Source of the DNA: JAFAFN01 sp963707555
Lineage (GTDB): Bacteria > Actinomycetota > Acidimicrobiia > Acidimicrobiales > Microtrichaceae
Reading direction: 5' to 3'
DNA length: 64,000 nucleotides
Assembly: GCA_963707555.1 (NCBI GenBank)
Contig: CAVPQM010000025.1
Span: forward strand, 1 to 64,000
The notes beneath the pieces are model-generated. The model saw only the letters and a list, made by a program, of their open reading frames with translations, had not been told where the DNA came from and ran no database searches. Below are positions 1 to 8,718 of the stretch, one piece after another. Numbering within the stretch: the first letter of the stretch is position 1; every line of letters begins with the position of its first letter. The translations under genes were made by a program, and so were the position numbers.

Positions 1-710
1 ATGCTGCCCGAACGGTTCCGGAGCCACGACCACCCCATGCCGACCAGGGCGGTGCCCATGACGCCGGCGGTGATCGCGGCGGCTCGGCCGAGCGGCCCGG
101 GCAGGAGGTCGCGGAACACCGGGTTGGTCTCGTTCACGTTCCACGACGGCAGCACGTGCCACAACCCGAAGAGCAGCGCGGCGAGGACGTCGGCCTTCAG
201 CAGCGGCGAGTCACCGCCGCCGAGCCGCTTGCGGAACATGGCGGGCAGCACGCCACGGAAGGCGATCTCCTCCATCAGGACCGTGCCGAAGGGGACCATG
301 ACGAGGCTCTGCCAGAGCATGGCCGGCAGCGTGATGTCGGCACGGTCGTCCTGGAAGAGGTCGCGGGTGAGGGGCAGCGCCAGCCCGACCAGGTAGACGC
401 CGAGCAGACCGACCGACAGCGCTCCACCCAGGCGCAGCCCGCTCGGGATCTTCCGGGGCGCGACGCCGATCTCGTCCGCGGTGCAGTGGTCGTAGCGGGT
501 CGCGGTCACCACCAGCACAGCGGCGACGCTGCAGTTCCAGGGGACGTACGCCCACGACGGCAGGAACTGGTTGGCGACGACGTTCGAGACGACGAGCGTG
601 CCGAGCACCGTCGCCAGCGGCCAGGGGCGCCCGAAGGTGCCCAGCTCGGTGGGTGCGGTCACGTCCTGCACGCCGTCGAGGCCCCGGTCGTCACGTGGCT
701 CGTCGGTCAC
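1..710 (-). CDS. CPBP (CAAX/Abi) intramembrane metalloprotease, C-terminus cut by window edge
   Basis: The gene reads leftward and runs off the left edge, so its C-terminus is missing. The visible part has several hydrophobic segments and the two hallmark CPBP motifs: MEEIAFRG, matching EExxxR, and FGLWHVLPS, giving the second metal-binding His. The family is membrane-embedded glutamate/metal proteases, often of unknown substrate. The start is taken at GTG 710; an in-frame GTG at 719 is equally possible, and neither has a strong ribosome site. The first 25 or so residues are hydrophilic and acidic, then membrane segments begin. I am confident of the family but not of the substrate. Confidence 0.8.
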   Translation of the reverse strand, partial: MTDEPRDDRGLDGVQDVTAPTELGTFGRPWPLATVLGTLVVSNVVANQFLPSWAYVPWNCSVAAVLVVTATRYDHCTADEIGVAPRKIPSGLRLGGALSVGLLGVYLVGLALPLTRDLFQDDRADITLPAMLWQSLVMVPFGTVLMEEIAFRGVLPAMFRKRLGGGDSPLLKADVLAALLFGLWHVLPSWNVNETNPVFRDLLPGPLGRAAAITAGVMGTALVGMGWSWLRNRSGS

Positions 711-771
711 GTCGTGCACGCTACCGCCGTGCCCCGGTGCCGTGGACGGGTGAGGAGTGAGCGTCCGGCGC

Positions 772-924
772 TCAGCCACCAGCGCCGAAGCGCTGCGCCT
801 CGACCCGACGGACCGCACGGTCCAGGGCTGCGCAGGTCTGTTCGAACCGTGCGATGTCGACCCGCTCGAGCGCGAGGCGACGGGCACGTCGCCGGTCGAT
901 CCGACTGCGGATGTAGGTCGCCAT
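772..924 (-). CDS. small basic hypothetical protein (50 aa)
   Basis: This short reading frame starts at ATG 924 directly after a strong ribosome site (GGAGG, 6 bases upstream) and ends at a TGA 62 bases before the CPBP protease start, in the same direction. The product is Arg-rich (RSRIDRRRARRLALERVDIA) and probably helical, with no motif I recognise. The good ribosome site and position ahead of the protease support it as a real small gene. Composition alone would not. Confidence 0.45.
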   Translation of the reverse strand: MATYIRSRIDRRRARRLALERVDIARFEQTCAALDRAVRRVEAQRFGAGG

Positions 925-1086
925 GTTCGCCTCCGGTGCCTCGACCCGTCACCGGGGTGCGGGCTGGTCCTTCCAGAAGATCTGTCGGCACGGAGGGGGC
1001 GCAGATGAGCGCTCGGCATCGACGTCGGCGGCGGTAGCGTCGATCCGGGGCCGCTCGGACGGTCGCCGACCACGGGGGGACATCGG

Positions 1087-1708
1087 ATGTCGGACCACGA
1101 TGCAGGCCGCGACGCAGAGGACGAGCTCGCTCGCAGCGACCGCGAGTGGGCCGCACAGGCGCAGGCCGCGCAGCGCGGCCGCCCAGCCCGCCCGGACCGC
1201 CCAGCCCGCCGAGGCTCCGTCCGGCGCGCCCGGCGGCGCGGGAGCGGGTTCGGCGCCCCGGTCCGACGACCGGCGGATCGGTCCGAAACCCGTCCGTGGC
1301 CCGAGCGGCAACGCCATGGGGTGGCTGCGTGGGATGGGGCTGCTCAGCGTGCTCGCCGTGATCGCGATCATGGCGCTGCTCAGTTGGCGGATCCTGTCCG
1401 ACACCGGCGGCGGCGACGTGCAGGTCGTGCGTGGTGAACCCGGGTCGGTCGCACCGGCGACGAGCGCGCCGGCCGGCGACGAGCAGCTGGGCGGGGGCAG
1501 CACCGACGCCGCAGCCGCCGCGACCTGCGAGACCAACCGTCAGACGGTCGATGTGGCCGCGCAGGCCTACGAGATCGAGCACGGTGGCCGACCGGCCGAC
1601 CTGCAGGCCTTGGTCGACGCCGGCTACCTGAAGCCGGACCTGGAGCTCGAGGTCGAGATCGCCGCAGACGGTACCGTCGTGTCGACCGGCACCTGCGCCG
1701 GGGGCTAG
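1087..1708 (+). CDS. single-pass membrane protein with pseudopilin-like C-terminal domain (probable frame break)
   Basis: The C-terminal two thirds is clear: a membrane segment (MGWLRGMGLLSVLAVIAIMA), a Pro/Ala linker and a C-terminal region with CETNRQTVDVAAQAYEIE, then GGRPADLQALVDAGYLKP. That last pattern resembles the globular part of type II secretion/type IV pseudopilins (Cys-x2-Asn, a helix, then a G-Y-L-K turn). No type III prepilin signal is present; the membrane helix lies in the middle instead. The best start, ATG 1087 after GGGGGGA, reads an acidic N-terminus (MSDHDAGRDAEDELARSD) in another frame, so one extra base probably lies near 1170-1205. It ends 9 bases before the amidohydrolase. 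The function is unknown. Confidence 0.6.
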
Positions 1709-1717
1709 GGGGACGAC

Positions 1718-3469
1718 ATGGCCGACCTGATCATCCGCAACGGGACCGTCGTCGACGGCAGCGGGTCGCCGGGGGTGCGCGCGGACGTCGCGGTGACCGA
1801 CGGGGTCGTCACCGAGGTCGGCGCGGGACTGTCCGGGCCGGCGGATCGGGTGATCGACGCCGAGGGCGCGTTCGTCACGCCCGGGTTCATCGACATCCAC
1901 ACGCACTTCGACGGCCAGGTCACCTGGGACCCGGTCGTCGCGCCGTCGTCGCTGCACGGCGTCACGACGATCGCCATGGGCAACTGCGGGGTGGGCTTCG
2001 CCCCGGCCGCGCCCGACAAGCACGCCTGGTTGATCAGCCTGCTCGAGGGGGTCGAGGACATCCCGGGCACGGCGCTGGCCGAGGGGCTCACGTGGAACTG
2101 GGAGACCTTCCCCGAGTACCTCGACGCGCTCGAGGCGATGCCCCACACCGTCGACGTCGCCTCGCACGTGCCGCACGCCGCGCTGCGCACGTTCGTGATG
2201 GGCGAACGAGGCGCGGACCACACCGAGACGCCGACCGACGCCGAGGTCACCGAGATGGCTCGCCAGGTGAGCGAGGCGCTCGACGCCGGGGCGATCGGGT
2301 TCGCGACGTCGCGCACCGAGATCCACCGGACCTCAGAGGGGCAGCACATCCCCACGCTCACGGCGTCCGAGGCGGAGCTGCTCGCGATCGCCGCAGCGAT
2401 GCGAGAGGCCGACTCCGGCGTCGTGCAGCTGATCAGCGACCTCTACCAGACGCCCGACGACGAGGTCGCCCAGCGCGAGCTCGACCTGCTCGAGGTGTTC
2501 GCCCGGACCAGCGGCCGACCGCTGTCGTTCACGATGCAGCAGGCGTACCACTCGCCGCAGCGGTGGCGGTACCAGATGGACTGGGTCGACCGGATGGTCG
2601 CCGACGGCCTGGACGTCAAGGCGCAGGTCGCGTCGCGACCGATCGGCGTGCTGCTCGGGCTGCAGGCGACCGCCAACCCCTTCGCCTTCTGCGCGTCGTT
2701 CGGTGAGCTGGCGTTCGTGGGCCACGACGAGAAGGTCGAGGCGCTGCGCGATCCGGAGCGTCGCCGCCGGATCCTCGCGGAGCACGCCGAGTTCGTCGCC
2801 ACGCTCGAGCCCGGCATCCTGGCGCAGATCACCTCGGGGTTCGACATCACGTTCCGCCTGAGCGACCCGGTCGACTACGAGATGGACCGCGACTGGTCGA
2901 TCGCCGCCGAGGCCCGCCGGGCCGGGGTCGAACCCGCGGCGATGGTCTACGACCTGCTGCTCGAGCGCGGCGGCACCCAGCTGCTCTACCTGCCGCTGTT
3001 CAACTTCGCGCACGGCGACTTCGACGACATCCACGAGATGATCACGTCGCCCAACACGCTCTTCGGACTGTCCGACGCGGGTGCGCACTGCGGAGCGATC
3101 TGCGACGCGTCGATGACGACGTCGTCGATGACGGTGTGGAGCAGGGACCGCTCCCGTGGCGACAAGGTGCCCCTGGAACGGATCGTGCACGGCCACACCG
3201 CTCGCAACGCGGCCCACATGGGGTGGCGTGACCGCGGCCTGGTCGCGCCGGGGTACCTGGCGGACCTGAACGTGATCGACCTCGAGGCGCTGGCGTGCCA
3301 TCCGCCGACGATCGTGCACGACCTGCCCGCGGGTGGCCGTCGCCTCATGCAGACCGCCAGCGGCTACCGGTTCACGATCAAGTCCGGGGCCGTCACCTTC
3401 GACCACGGCCAGCACACCGGCGAGCTGCCCGGCGGGCTGATCCGCGGCACGCGGCCTGCTCCCCGCTGA
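1718..3469 (+). CDS. amidohydrolase family 3 protein (N-acyl-D-amino-acid deacylase-like)
   Basis: This 583-residue protein has the family layout: an N-terminal beta domain (ADLIIRNGTVVDGSG), then GFIDIHTHFDGQ with the HxH metal ligands at residues 61-63, TWDP soon after, and a late GLSDAGAHCG segment (about residue 452) that supplies the last metal Asp. Members hydrolyse N-acyl-D-amino acids or related amides with one or two zinc ions. Length and motifs match D-aminoacylase-like proteins, although many in this group have unknown substrates. The start ATG follows a weak GGGGGACGAC. It is convergent with the FAD oxidoreductase, whose end lies 17 bases away. The frame is intact. Confidence 0.85.
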   Translation: MADLIIRNGTVVDGSGSPGVRADVAVTDGVVTEVGAGLSGPADRVIDAEGAFVTPGFIDIHTHFDGQVTWDPVVAPSSLHGVTTIAMGNCGVGFAPAAPDKHAWLISLLEGVEDIPGTALAEGLTWNWETFPEYLDALEAMPHTVDVASHVPHAALRTFVMGERGADHTETPTDAEVTEMARQVSEALDAGAIGFATSRTEIHRTSEGQHIPTLTASEAELLAIAAAMREADSGVVQLISDLYQTPDDEVAQRELDLLEVFARTSGRPLSFTMQQAYHSPQRWRYQMDWVDRMVADGLDVKAQVASRPIGVLLGLQATANPFAFCASFGELAFVGHDEKVEALRDPERRRRILAEHAEFVATLEPGILAQITSGFDITFRLSDPVDYEMDRDWSIAAEARRAGVEPAAMVYDLLLERGGTQLLYLPLFNFAHGDFDDIHEMITSPNTLFGLSDAGAHCGAICDASMTTSSMTVWSRDRSRGDKVPLERIVHGHTARNAAHMGWRDRGLVAPGYLADLNVIDLEALACHPPTIVHDLPAGGRRLMQTASGYRFTIKSGAVTFDHGQHTGELPGGLIRGTRPAPR

Positions 3470-3486
3470 GGCGGGAGTATGGCAGC

Positions 3487-4922
3487 TCAGAGCGTGCCGC
3501 GAGCCGCATCGCGCAGGACGACGTTCGCCGCGGCGCGTCCGCACATGCCGTGCACGCCACCACCGGGTGGTGTGGACGACGAGCACAGGTACAGGCCGTC
3601 GACGGGGGTCGACCAGGGCGACAGCGACGGCACCGGGCGGAAGAAGAACTGGCGCAGGTCGGCGACGCCGCCGTTGATGTCGCCGCCGACGTAGTTCGCG
3701 TTGTGGGCCTCGACCGAGGCGGGACCAGCGGTCGCGCGGGCCAGGATGCGGTCGCGGAAGCCGGGGGCGAACCGCTCGATCTGCGCCTCGATCCGGTCGG
3801 TCATGTCGACGGTCGATCCCGACGGCACGTGGCAGTACGCCCAGAGCGTCTGCGCGTCGCCGGGGCGCGCGTGCGGTCGAACAGGCTCTGCTGCGCGACG
3901 AGCAGCAGCGGCCGTTCCGGGTGGCGCCCGGCGGTGACGTCGGCCTCTGAGCGCTGCACCTCGGCGAAGGTGCCGCCGACGTGCACGGTCCCGGCACGGG
4001 CGACCGCCGGGTCCGCCCACGGCACCGGACCGTCGAGCGCCCAGTCGACCTTGAACACGCCGGGTCCGTACCGGTACCTGGTGAGGCGCCGCCGGTACGA
4101 CGACGGGATGCGGTCGCCGCCGATGTCGAGCAGCTGGCGGGGGGTGACGTCGAGCACGGTCGCGCGTGCCGGCGGCAGCTCGGCCAGCGACCCGACCCGC
4201 ACCCCGCAGCGCACCTCGCCGCCGGCCTCCTCGATCAGCGTGACCAGGGCATCGGCGATCGTCTGTGATCCCCCCTCGGCCATCGGCCAGCCGACGACAT
4301 GGGCGAGCTGGGCCAGCAAGATGGCGAACCCGCCGGTGATGGCCCGGTCGAGCGGGAGCATGGAGTGGCCGGCGACGCCGGAGAGCAGCGCGGGCCCCGC
4401 GTCGTCGTGGAAGTGGGACCGGGCGATCGAGCGGGCGGAACGGATGCCGACCAGGCCGTACCGGGCCAGGGCGATCGGGTGCCGCGGCGGGATCGTGAGC
4501 GGCGCGAGCAGCGAGTCCGACAGTGCGTAGCCGGCTCGGACCGACGGGCCCATCAGGCGCCGCCAGCCGGGGCCGTCGGTGCCGAGGCCCTCGACGGTGC
4601 GATCCAGGGAGCGTTCCAGCAGCACGGCGCGCTCGGGGCGCAGCGTGTGCGCGAGCGGAGCGTCGGGTTGGATCCAGCGGACCCCGGCGCGCTCCAGTGG
4701 CAGGTCCCGCAGCGCAGGGGACGCGATGCCGAGCGGGTGGATCGCCGAGCAGACGTCGTGCACGAAGCCGGGAAGCGTGAGCTCCTCGGACCGCGTGCCG
4801 CCGCCGGGCCGGTCGTTGGCCTCGAGGACGAGGACCTTCCACCCGGCGTGGGCCAGGGTCAGGGCGGCGACGAGCCCGTTGGGCCCGGCGCCGACGACGA
4901 CGGCGTCGACCTGGTCGGTCAA
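3487..4922 (-). CDS. phytoene-desaturase-like FAD-dependent oxidoreductase (one frame break)
   Basis: The N-terminus carries the dinucleotide-binding fold (VVVGAGPNGLVAALTLAHAG) followed by an acidic strand end and GGGTRSEEL, typical of the CrtI/NAD(P)-FAD oxidoreductase family. The C-terminus reads PVDGLYLCSSSTPPGGGVHG, the usual FAD-closing segment. The two parts are in different frames. The break is near 3870-3880, in a run of GC repeats, and looks like one missing base, restoring about 478 residues, the usual length. Members oxidise or isomerise hydrophobic polyenes, and many actinobacterial copies are uncharacterised. The start ATG 4922 is well placed. No partner gene indicates a carotenoid pathway here. 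Confidence 0.8.
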
Positions 4923-4966
4923 GGGCAGGCTCCGGTCACGGACGAGCTCCTGTCAACGACGGTGGA

Positions 4967-5215
4967 TCACTTGCGTGCGGCGATCGCATTCCAGATCAGT
5001 ACCACGATCACCGCTCCCACGAACGAACCGATGATGCCGCTGAACTGGAGCTTGAAGTCCTCGTCCGACAGCAGGCTCGCCAGGGTGCCGCCGACGAGCG
5101 AGCCGAGCAGGCCGGCGACGAGCGACTGGGCGTTCGGCTTGGTCGAGCCGCCGACGACGATCTGGGCGAGCCAGCCGACGAGCATTCCGAAGGCGAGGAT
5201 GGCGAGGATCAGCAC
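4967..5215 (-). CDS. GlsB/YeaQ/YmgE-family small membrane protein
   Basis: This is an 82-residue protein with three hydrophobic segments (starting LILAILAFGMLVGWLAQIVV) and the Gly-rich pattern SLVAGLLGSLVGGTLASLL typical of the transglycosylase-associated/GlsB family of stress-linked membrane proteins. Length and spacing fit the family well. It stands alone, 44 bases upstream of the FAD oxidoreductase start in the same direction. The family function is not established. Confidence 0.85.
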   Translation of the reverse strand: MLILAILAFGMLVGWLAQIVVGGSTKPNAQSLVAGLLGSLVGGTLASLLSDEDFKLQFSGIIGSFVGAVIVVLIWNAIAARK

Positions 5216-5308
5216 TGAGGTACTCCTGGTGGCCTGTCAGCCACGGGATCGGCGGCTGGGTCTGCCGTCGCGGCGCGACGGCCGGGCCACGCTAGTGGCT
5301 CGTGACGT

Positions 5309-6685
5309 TCAGTCGGCGAGACCGAAGGGCGAGTAGCCCGGCGCGGTGAGCGCCCAGGGACGCAGCCGTTCGAGCGTGCCGGCGACACCGAGCGCGAGCC
5401 CGTCCGCGAACCGTGGGGCGACGACCTGCAGCCCGAACGGCACGCCGACGTCGTCGAGGCCGAGCGGGACCGAGACCGCGGGGTGGCCGGTCGCGTTGAG
5501 CTCCGGCGTGTTCGTGGCGATCGTCGCGTCGCCGGTGACCGACCCGGCGTCCCACGACGGTGACTCCTCGGGTCCCCAGCTCTGCACGTTCATCGTGGGC
5601 AGGGCGAGCACCGCGTCGTGGCCGAGTGCTCCGTCGATGCGTGCGCCCACGTCGTGACGGCGTCGCTGCGCGGCGAGGTAGTCGTCGAGTGGGACCTGCG
5701 CGCCGAATCGCAGCTTCTCCTGGAGCCCTTCGTCGAGGGTCTCCCAGCGGTCGCGGTACTCGCCCAGGCTCTGGGCGAGTTCGGCGCACGACATGACGAA
5801 CCAGTCGGCCACCGCGCTCGGGTCCGAGGGGGCGGCGATCCGTTCGACGGTGAGACCCGCGGCGTGCAGCGTGTCGAGGGCCTCGTCGTAGGCGGCCTCG
5901 ATGACGGGATCGAGATCGGCCCGGAAGGTCCGACAGGCCAGCACCCGCGAGGGGACCGACGGCGCGAGCGCGACCGTGCCCGCCGGCGCAGAGGTCCAGT
6001 CGCCCGCCGCGGGGCCGAGCACGATCCGGGCCAGGTAGTCGACGTCCGCGACGGTCGACGCGGTCACTCCCTGGGTCGAGAACTCGATCCACCGCGGCAG
6101 CAGGTTGCGTCCGATCGCGCCGAGGGTCGGCTTGTAGCCGACCAGGCCGCAGCAGCTCGCGGGGATCCGCACCGAACCGCCGCCGTCGGACGTCGTCGCG
6201 ATCGGGGCCAGACCTGCGGCGAGCGCCGCAGCGGACCCGCCGCTGGAGCCGCCCGGCGAGCGGTCGGTGTTCCACGGGTTCCGCGTCGCGCCGAACACCT
6301 CGTTCGCGGTGAACGGCGCGTGACCGAACGACGGTGAGTTCGTACGGCCGACCACGATGGCGCCCGCGTTGCGGAGCCGTGCCACGACGATGTCGTCGAC
6401 GGTGTCGGGCTCGGCGTCCGCGAAGAGCGAGGACCCGAAGGTCGTCGGTGAACCCGCACAGCGCGCCATGTCCTTCACCAGCAGGGGCAGCCCGGCGAGC
6501 GCTCCGGTGCGGGGGTGCTCGGCGGCCGCAGCGAGCGCGTCGTCAGGATGCAGGGTGACGACGGCGTTGAGCTCGTCGTTCGACGCCGCGATGCGCGCCA
6601 GGCTCTCCTCGACGAGCTCGGTCGGAGAGACCGCCCCCTCACGGACGGCAGCGGCGAGTGGTTCGATCCTGGGGCCTTCGAGCAT
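5309..6685 (-). CDS. amidase signature family hydrolase
   Basis: This intact 458-residue protein has the complete amidase signature: Lys71 in LPLLVKD, the cis-Ser at about 147 in SPGGSSGGSAAA and the nucleophile Ser171 in GGGSVRIP. The spacing (76 and 24 residues) equals that of characterised amidases. It hydrolyses carboxamides; the substrate cannot be read from sequence. No GatB or GatC partner is adjacent, so a catabolic amidase is more likely than GatA. Its start ATG (6685) lies 46 bases from the end of the upstream NAD(P)-binding gene, so the two may be co-transcribed. Confidence 0.88.
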   Translation of the reverse strand: MLEGPRIEPLAAAVREGAVSPTELVEESLARIAASNDELNAVVTLHPDDALAAAAEHPRTGALAGLPLLVKDMARCAGSPTTFGSSLFADAEPDTVDDIVVARLRNAGAIVVGRTNSPSFGHAPFTANEVFGATRNPWNTDRSPGGSSGGSAAALAAGLAPIATTSDGGGSVRIPASCCGLVGYKPTLGAIGRNLLPRWIEFSTQGVTASTVADVDYLARIVLGPAAGDWTSAPAGTVALAPSVPSRVLACRTFRADLDPVIEAAYDEALDTLHAAGLTVERIAAPSDPSAVADWFVMSCAELAQSLGEYRDRWETLDEGLQEKLRFGAQVPLDDYLAAQRRRHDVGARIDGALGHDAVLALPTMNVQSWGPEESPSWDAGSVTGDATIATNTPELNATGHPAVSVPLGLDDVGVPFGLQVVAPRFADGLALGVAGTLERLRPWALTAPGYSPFGLAD

Positions 6686-6730
6686 GCGCTCACCGTAACG
6701 GCGAGCGGTCCTGCTCGGGCGGGCAGGCCG

Positions 6731-7372
6731 TCAGCCCAGCGCGTCGGCGATCGGCGTCTCGCCGCTGACGAAGTCGATCGTCCGCCGCTCGGTGCCGGGC
6801 AGCAGCAGCGTCTCGGCCACGACCGCGGCGACGTCGTCCCGCGGGACCTCGTGGGACGACGCGCCGGCTCCGACGTGGATCCGACCGGTCCCGGGCTCGT
6901 CGGTCAGCGTGCCCGGGCCGAGCACCGTCCAGGCGAGCTCGCTCGCGCGCAGGTGGGCGTCCGCGGCGGCCTTCGCCTGGGCGTAGGCGTAGAAGCTGTT
7001 GTCCTCGGGCACGCCGTGGTCGGGACCCGCGCCGAAGTACGACACCATCACGTAGCGGTGGACGCCGACGGCGGCGGCCGCGTCGATCGATCGGATCGCC
7101 GCGTCGCGGTCGACCGCTGCGGTGCGTCGTGGGTCGCCACCGCCGGCGCCGGCGGACCACACGATCGCGTCGTGACCCTGCAGCACCTCGCTGAGCTCGT
7201 CGGTCGAGAGCGACTCGACGTCCGCGATCTGCGCGGTGGCCCCGGTCGCGGCCACGTCGGTGACGTGGTCGGGGTTGCGGACCACGGAGGTGACCGAGTC
7301 ACCCCGGGCGGTGAGCAGCCGTGCGAGGCGCAGGGCCACCCGGCCGTGACCTCCGATGATGACGACGCGCAT
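6731..7372 (-). CDS. NAD(P)-binding atypical short-chain dehydrogenase/reductase (NmrA/YwnB-like)
   Basis: The 213-residue protein starts MRVVIIGGHGRVALRLARLL, a Rossmann nucleotide-binding loop, and continues with the compact fold of atypical SDRs (VVRNPDHV after beta 2, DAIVWSAGAGGG at beta 4, VMVSYFGA, FYAYAQAKAAADAHL with a Tyr-x3-Lys-like pair). Such proteins bind NAD(P)H and act as small reductases or redox sensors. No specific substrate can be assigned. The frame is intact and the gene lies upstream of the amidase. Confidence 0.8.
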   Translation of the reverse strand: MRVVIIGGHGRVALRLARLLTARGDSVTSVVRNPDHVTDVAATGATAQIADVESLSTDELSEVLQGHDAIVWSAGAGGGDPRRTAAVDRDAAIRSIDAAAAVGVHRYVMVSYFGAGPDHGVPEDNSFYAYAQAKAAADAHLRASELAWTVLGPGTLTDEPGTGRIHVGAGASSHEVPRDDVAAVVAETLLLPGTERRTIDFVSGETPIADALG

Positions 7373-7441
7373 GACGGCCTCCTGGTTGTCTCGTCCCGAA
7401 GCTGCCTGTCCGGTCGACGGCCTGTCCCGACGCCGGACGGG

Positions 7442-7517
7442 TGGTGCCCTCGGCTGGATTCGAACCAGCGACCTACCGCTTAGGAGGCGGTTGCTCTATC
7501 CCCTGAGCTACGAAGGC
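7442..7517 (-). tRNA. tRNA-Arg (anticodon CCT)
   Basis: Read on the minus strand, the acceptor arms GCCTTCG and CGAGGGC pair with one G-U. A D-arm (GCTCAGGGGATAGAGC), an anticodon stem CCGCC/GGCGG-type around loop CTCCTAA, and a T-arm with GGTTCGAATCC follow. The anticodon CCT reads AGG (Arg). The discriminator A is at 7445, and CCA is encoded at 7442-7444. The mature part is 73 nucleotides. Confidence 0.95.
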
Positions 7518-7615
7518 GGGACCGCAGGCGCAGTGGCTGACGACGCCGCGACACACCAGTGTAGGTGGTGGCGCGAAGGGGTCCCCCGGGCGGTCGCGCT
7601 GGCTACCGTGGCTCG

Positions 7616-8641
7616 ATGACCGACCCCTCACTGCCCGCCACGATGCAGCGGATCGTGCTGCGCCGCCGCCCCGAAGGTCTGCTCACCTGGGACGATGTCG
7701 AGCTGGTCGAGGTGCCCCTGCCGGTGCCGGGCGAGGGTGAGGCGTTGCTGCACAACGAGGTGCTCGCCGTCGACGCGTCGGTGCGGTCGTGGCTCAGCCC
7801 CGCCCGCGGCTACCTGCCGCCGGTCGAGCTCGGTGAGGCGGTCCGGTGCTCCTCCGCGGGACGCATCGTCGCATCGTGCTCCGAACGGTTCGGGCTCGAC
7901 GACGTCGTCACCTCGCTGACCGCGTGGGAGGAGTACTCGATCGTGCGCGACGACTACTTCACCACGTGGTTGTCGGCGCCCGACCCCGACTACGACGTCG
8001 CCGGCTACCTGGCCCTGTACGGGTCCACGGGCTGCACCGCCTACATCGGCATGGTCGAGGTCGGGCGTGTGCAGGCGGGGGAGACGGTGGTCGTCTCGGC
8101 CGCGGCCGGCGCGACGGGCAGCGTCGCGGCGCAGCTCGCCGCGCTGAAGGGTGCCCGAGTGATCGGCATCGCCGGGTCGCCCGAGAAGTGCGCCTGGCTG
8201 ATCGACGAGCTGGGCCTCGACGGCGCGATCGACCACCGCCGCGACGACGTCGCTGCACGGCTCAAGGAGCTGGCGCCGAACCGGGTCGACGTGTTCTTCG
8301 ACAACGTCGGGGGCACCGTGCTCGACGCGGTCCTGGCCCGTCTGGCGATGCACGCACGCGTCGTCCTGTGCGGCGCGATCTCCGGGTACAACGACACCGC
8401 CAAGGCGCCCGGACCGTCGAACTACCTGAACCTGATCCAGATGAGGGCATCGATGACGGGCTTCCTCGCCCTCGACGACGTGCCCCGCTTCGGTGAGATC
8501 GGCGAGCAGCTGCGGACGTGGGTCGACGAGGGCCGTCTGCGCCACACCGCCCATTGGTTCGACGGACTGCCGGCGTCGGTCGACGCGCTCAACGCGATGT
8601 TCACCGGTGCCAACACCGGCAAGATCCTCATCCGCACCTGA
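7616..8641 (+). CDS. NADP-dependent MDR-family oxidoreductase (CurA/leukotriene-B4-dehydrogenase-like)
   Basis: This intact 341-residue zinc-free medium-chain reductase has GSTGCTAYIGMVEVGRVQAG, then the cofactor loop AAAGATGSVAAQLA near residues 160-172, and the late NYLNLIQMRASMTGFL segment typical of the CurA/PTGR group. These enzymes reduce activated double bonds (alpha,beta-unsaturated ketones or aldehydes) with NADPH. I chose ATG 7616, because the upstream extension is Arg/Gly-rich and non-conserved. It lies just upstream of the thiolase and the 8650 palindrome, but probably has its own promoter. Confidence 0.85.
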   Translation: MTDPSLPATMQRIVLRRRPEGLLTWDDVELVEVPLPVPGEGEALLHNEVLAVDASVRSWLSPARGYLPPVELGEAVRCSSAGRIVASCSERFGLDDVVTSLTAWEEYSIVRDDYFTTWLSAPDPDYDVAGYLALYGSTGCTAYIGMVEVGRVQAGETVVVSAAAGATGSVAAQLAALKGARVIGIAGSPEKCAWLIDELGLDGAIDHRRDDVAARLKELAPNRVDVFFDNVGGTVLDAVLARLAMHARVVLCGAISGYNDTAKAPGPSNYLNLIQMRASMTGFLALDDVPRFGEIGEQLRTWVDEGRLRHTAHWFDGLPASVDALNAMFTGANTGKILIRT

Positions 8642-8649
8642 CGCCTCGC

Positions 8650-8667
8650 AATCCATGCGCATGGATT
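8650..8667. promoter_or_regulatory. perfect 18-bp palindrome upstream of the thiolase gene
   Basis: AATCCATGCGCATGGATT is a perfect inverted repeat 51 bases before the thiolase start. Its half-site ATCCATG/CATGGAT matches the arms of the 25-bp elements found further right (best match 24724), but with a 2-bp centre instead of 11. It is probably an operator; the binding protein is unknown. Confidence 0.6.
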
Positions 8668-8718
8668 AGCGGACTGCGTGTAGCGTCGTACGGACGTCTC
8701 AATCTCGAGGAGTGATCG

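Noticed and set aside
707..2326. Long open frame on the minus strand opposite the amidohydrolase
   Set aside because: It is antisense to a clearly conserved gene and is Arg/Gly-rich with no motif, as expected from GC-rich third positions. The same applies to 2333-3997 (-), 33000-36041 (-), 30495-32309 (-) and 8422-9828 (-).
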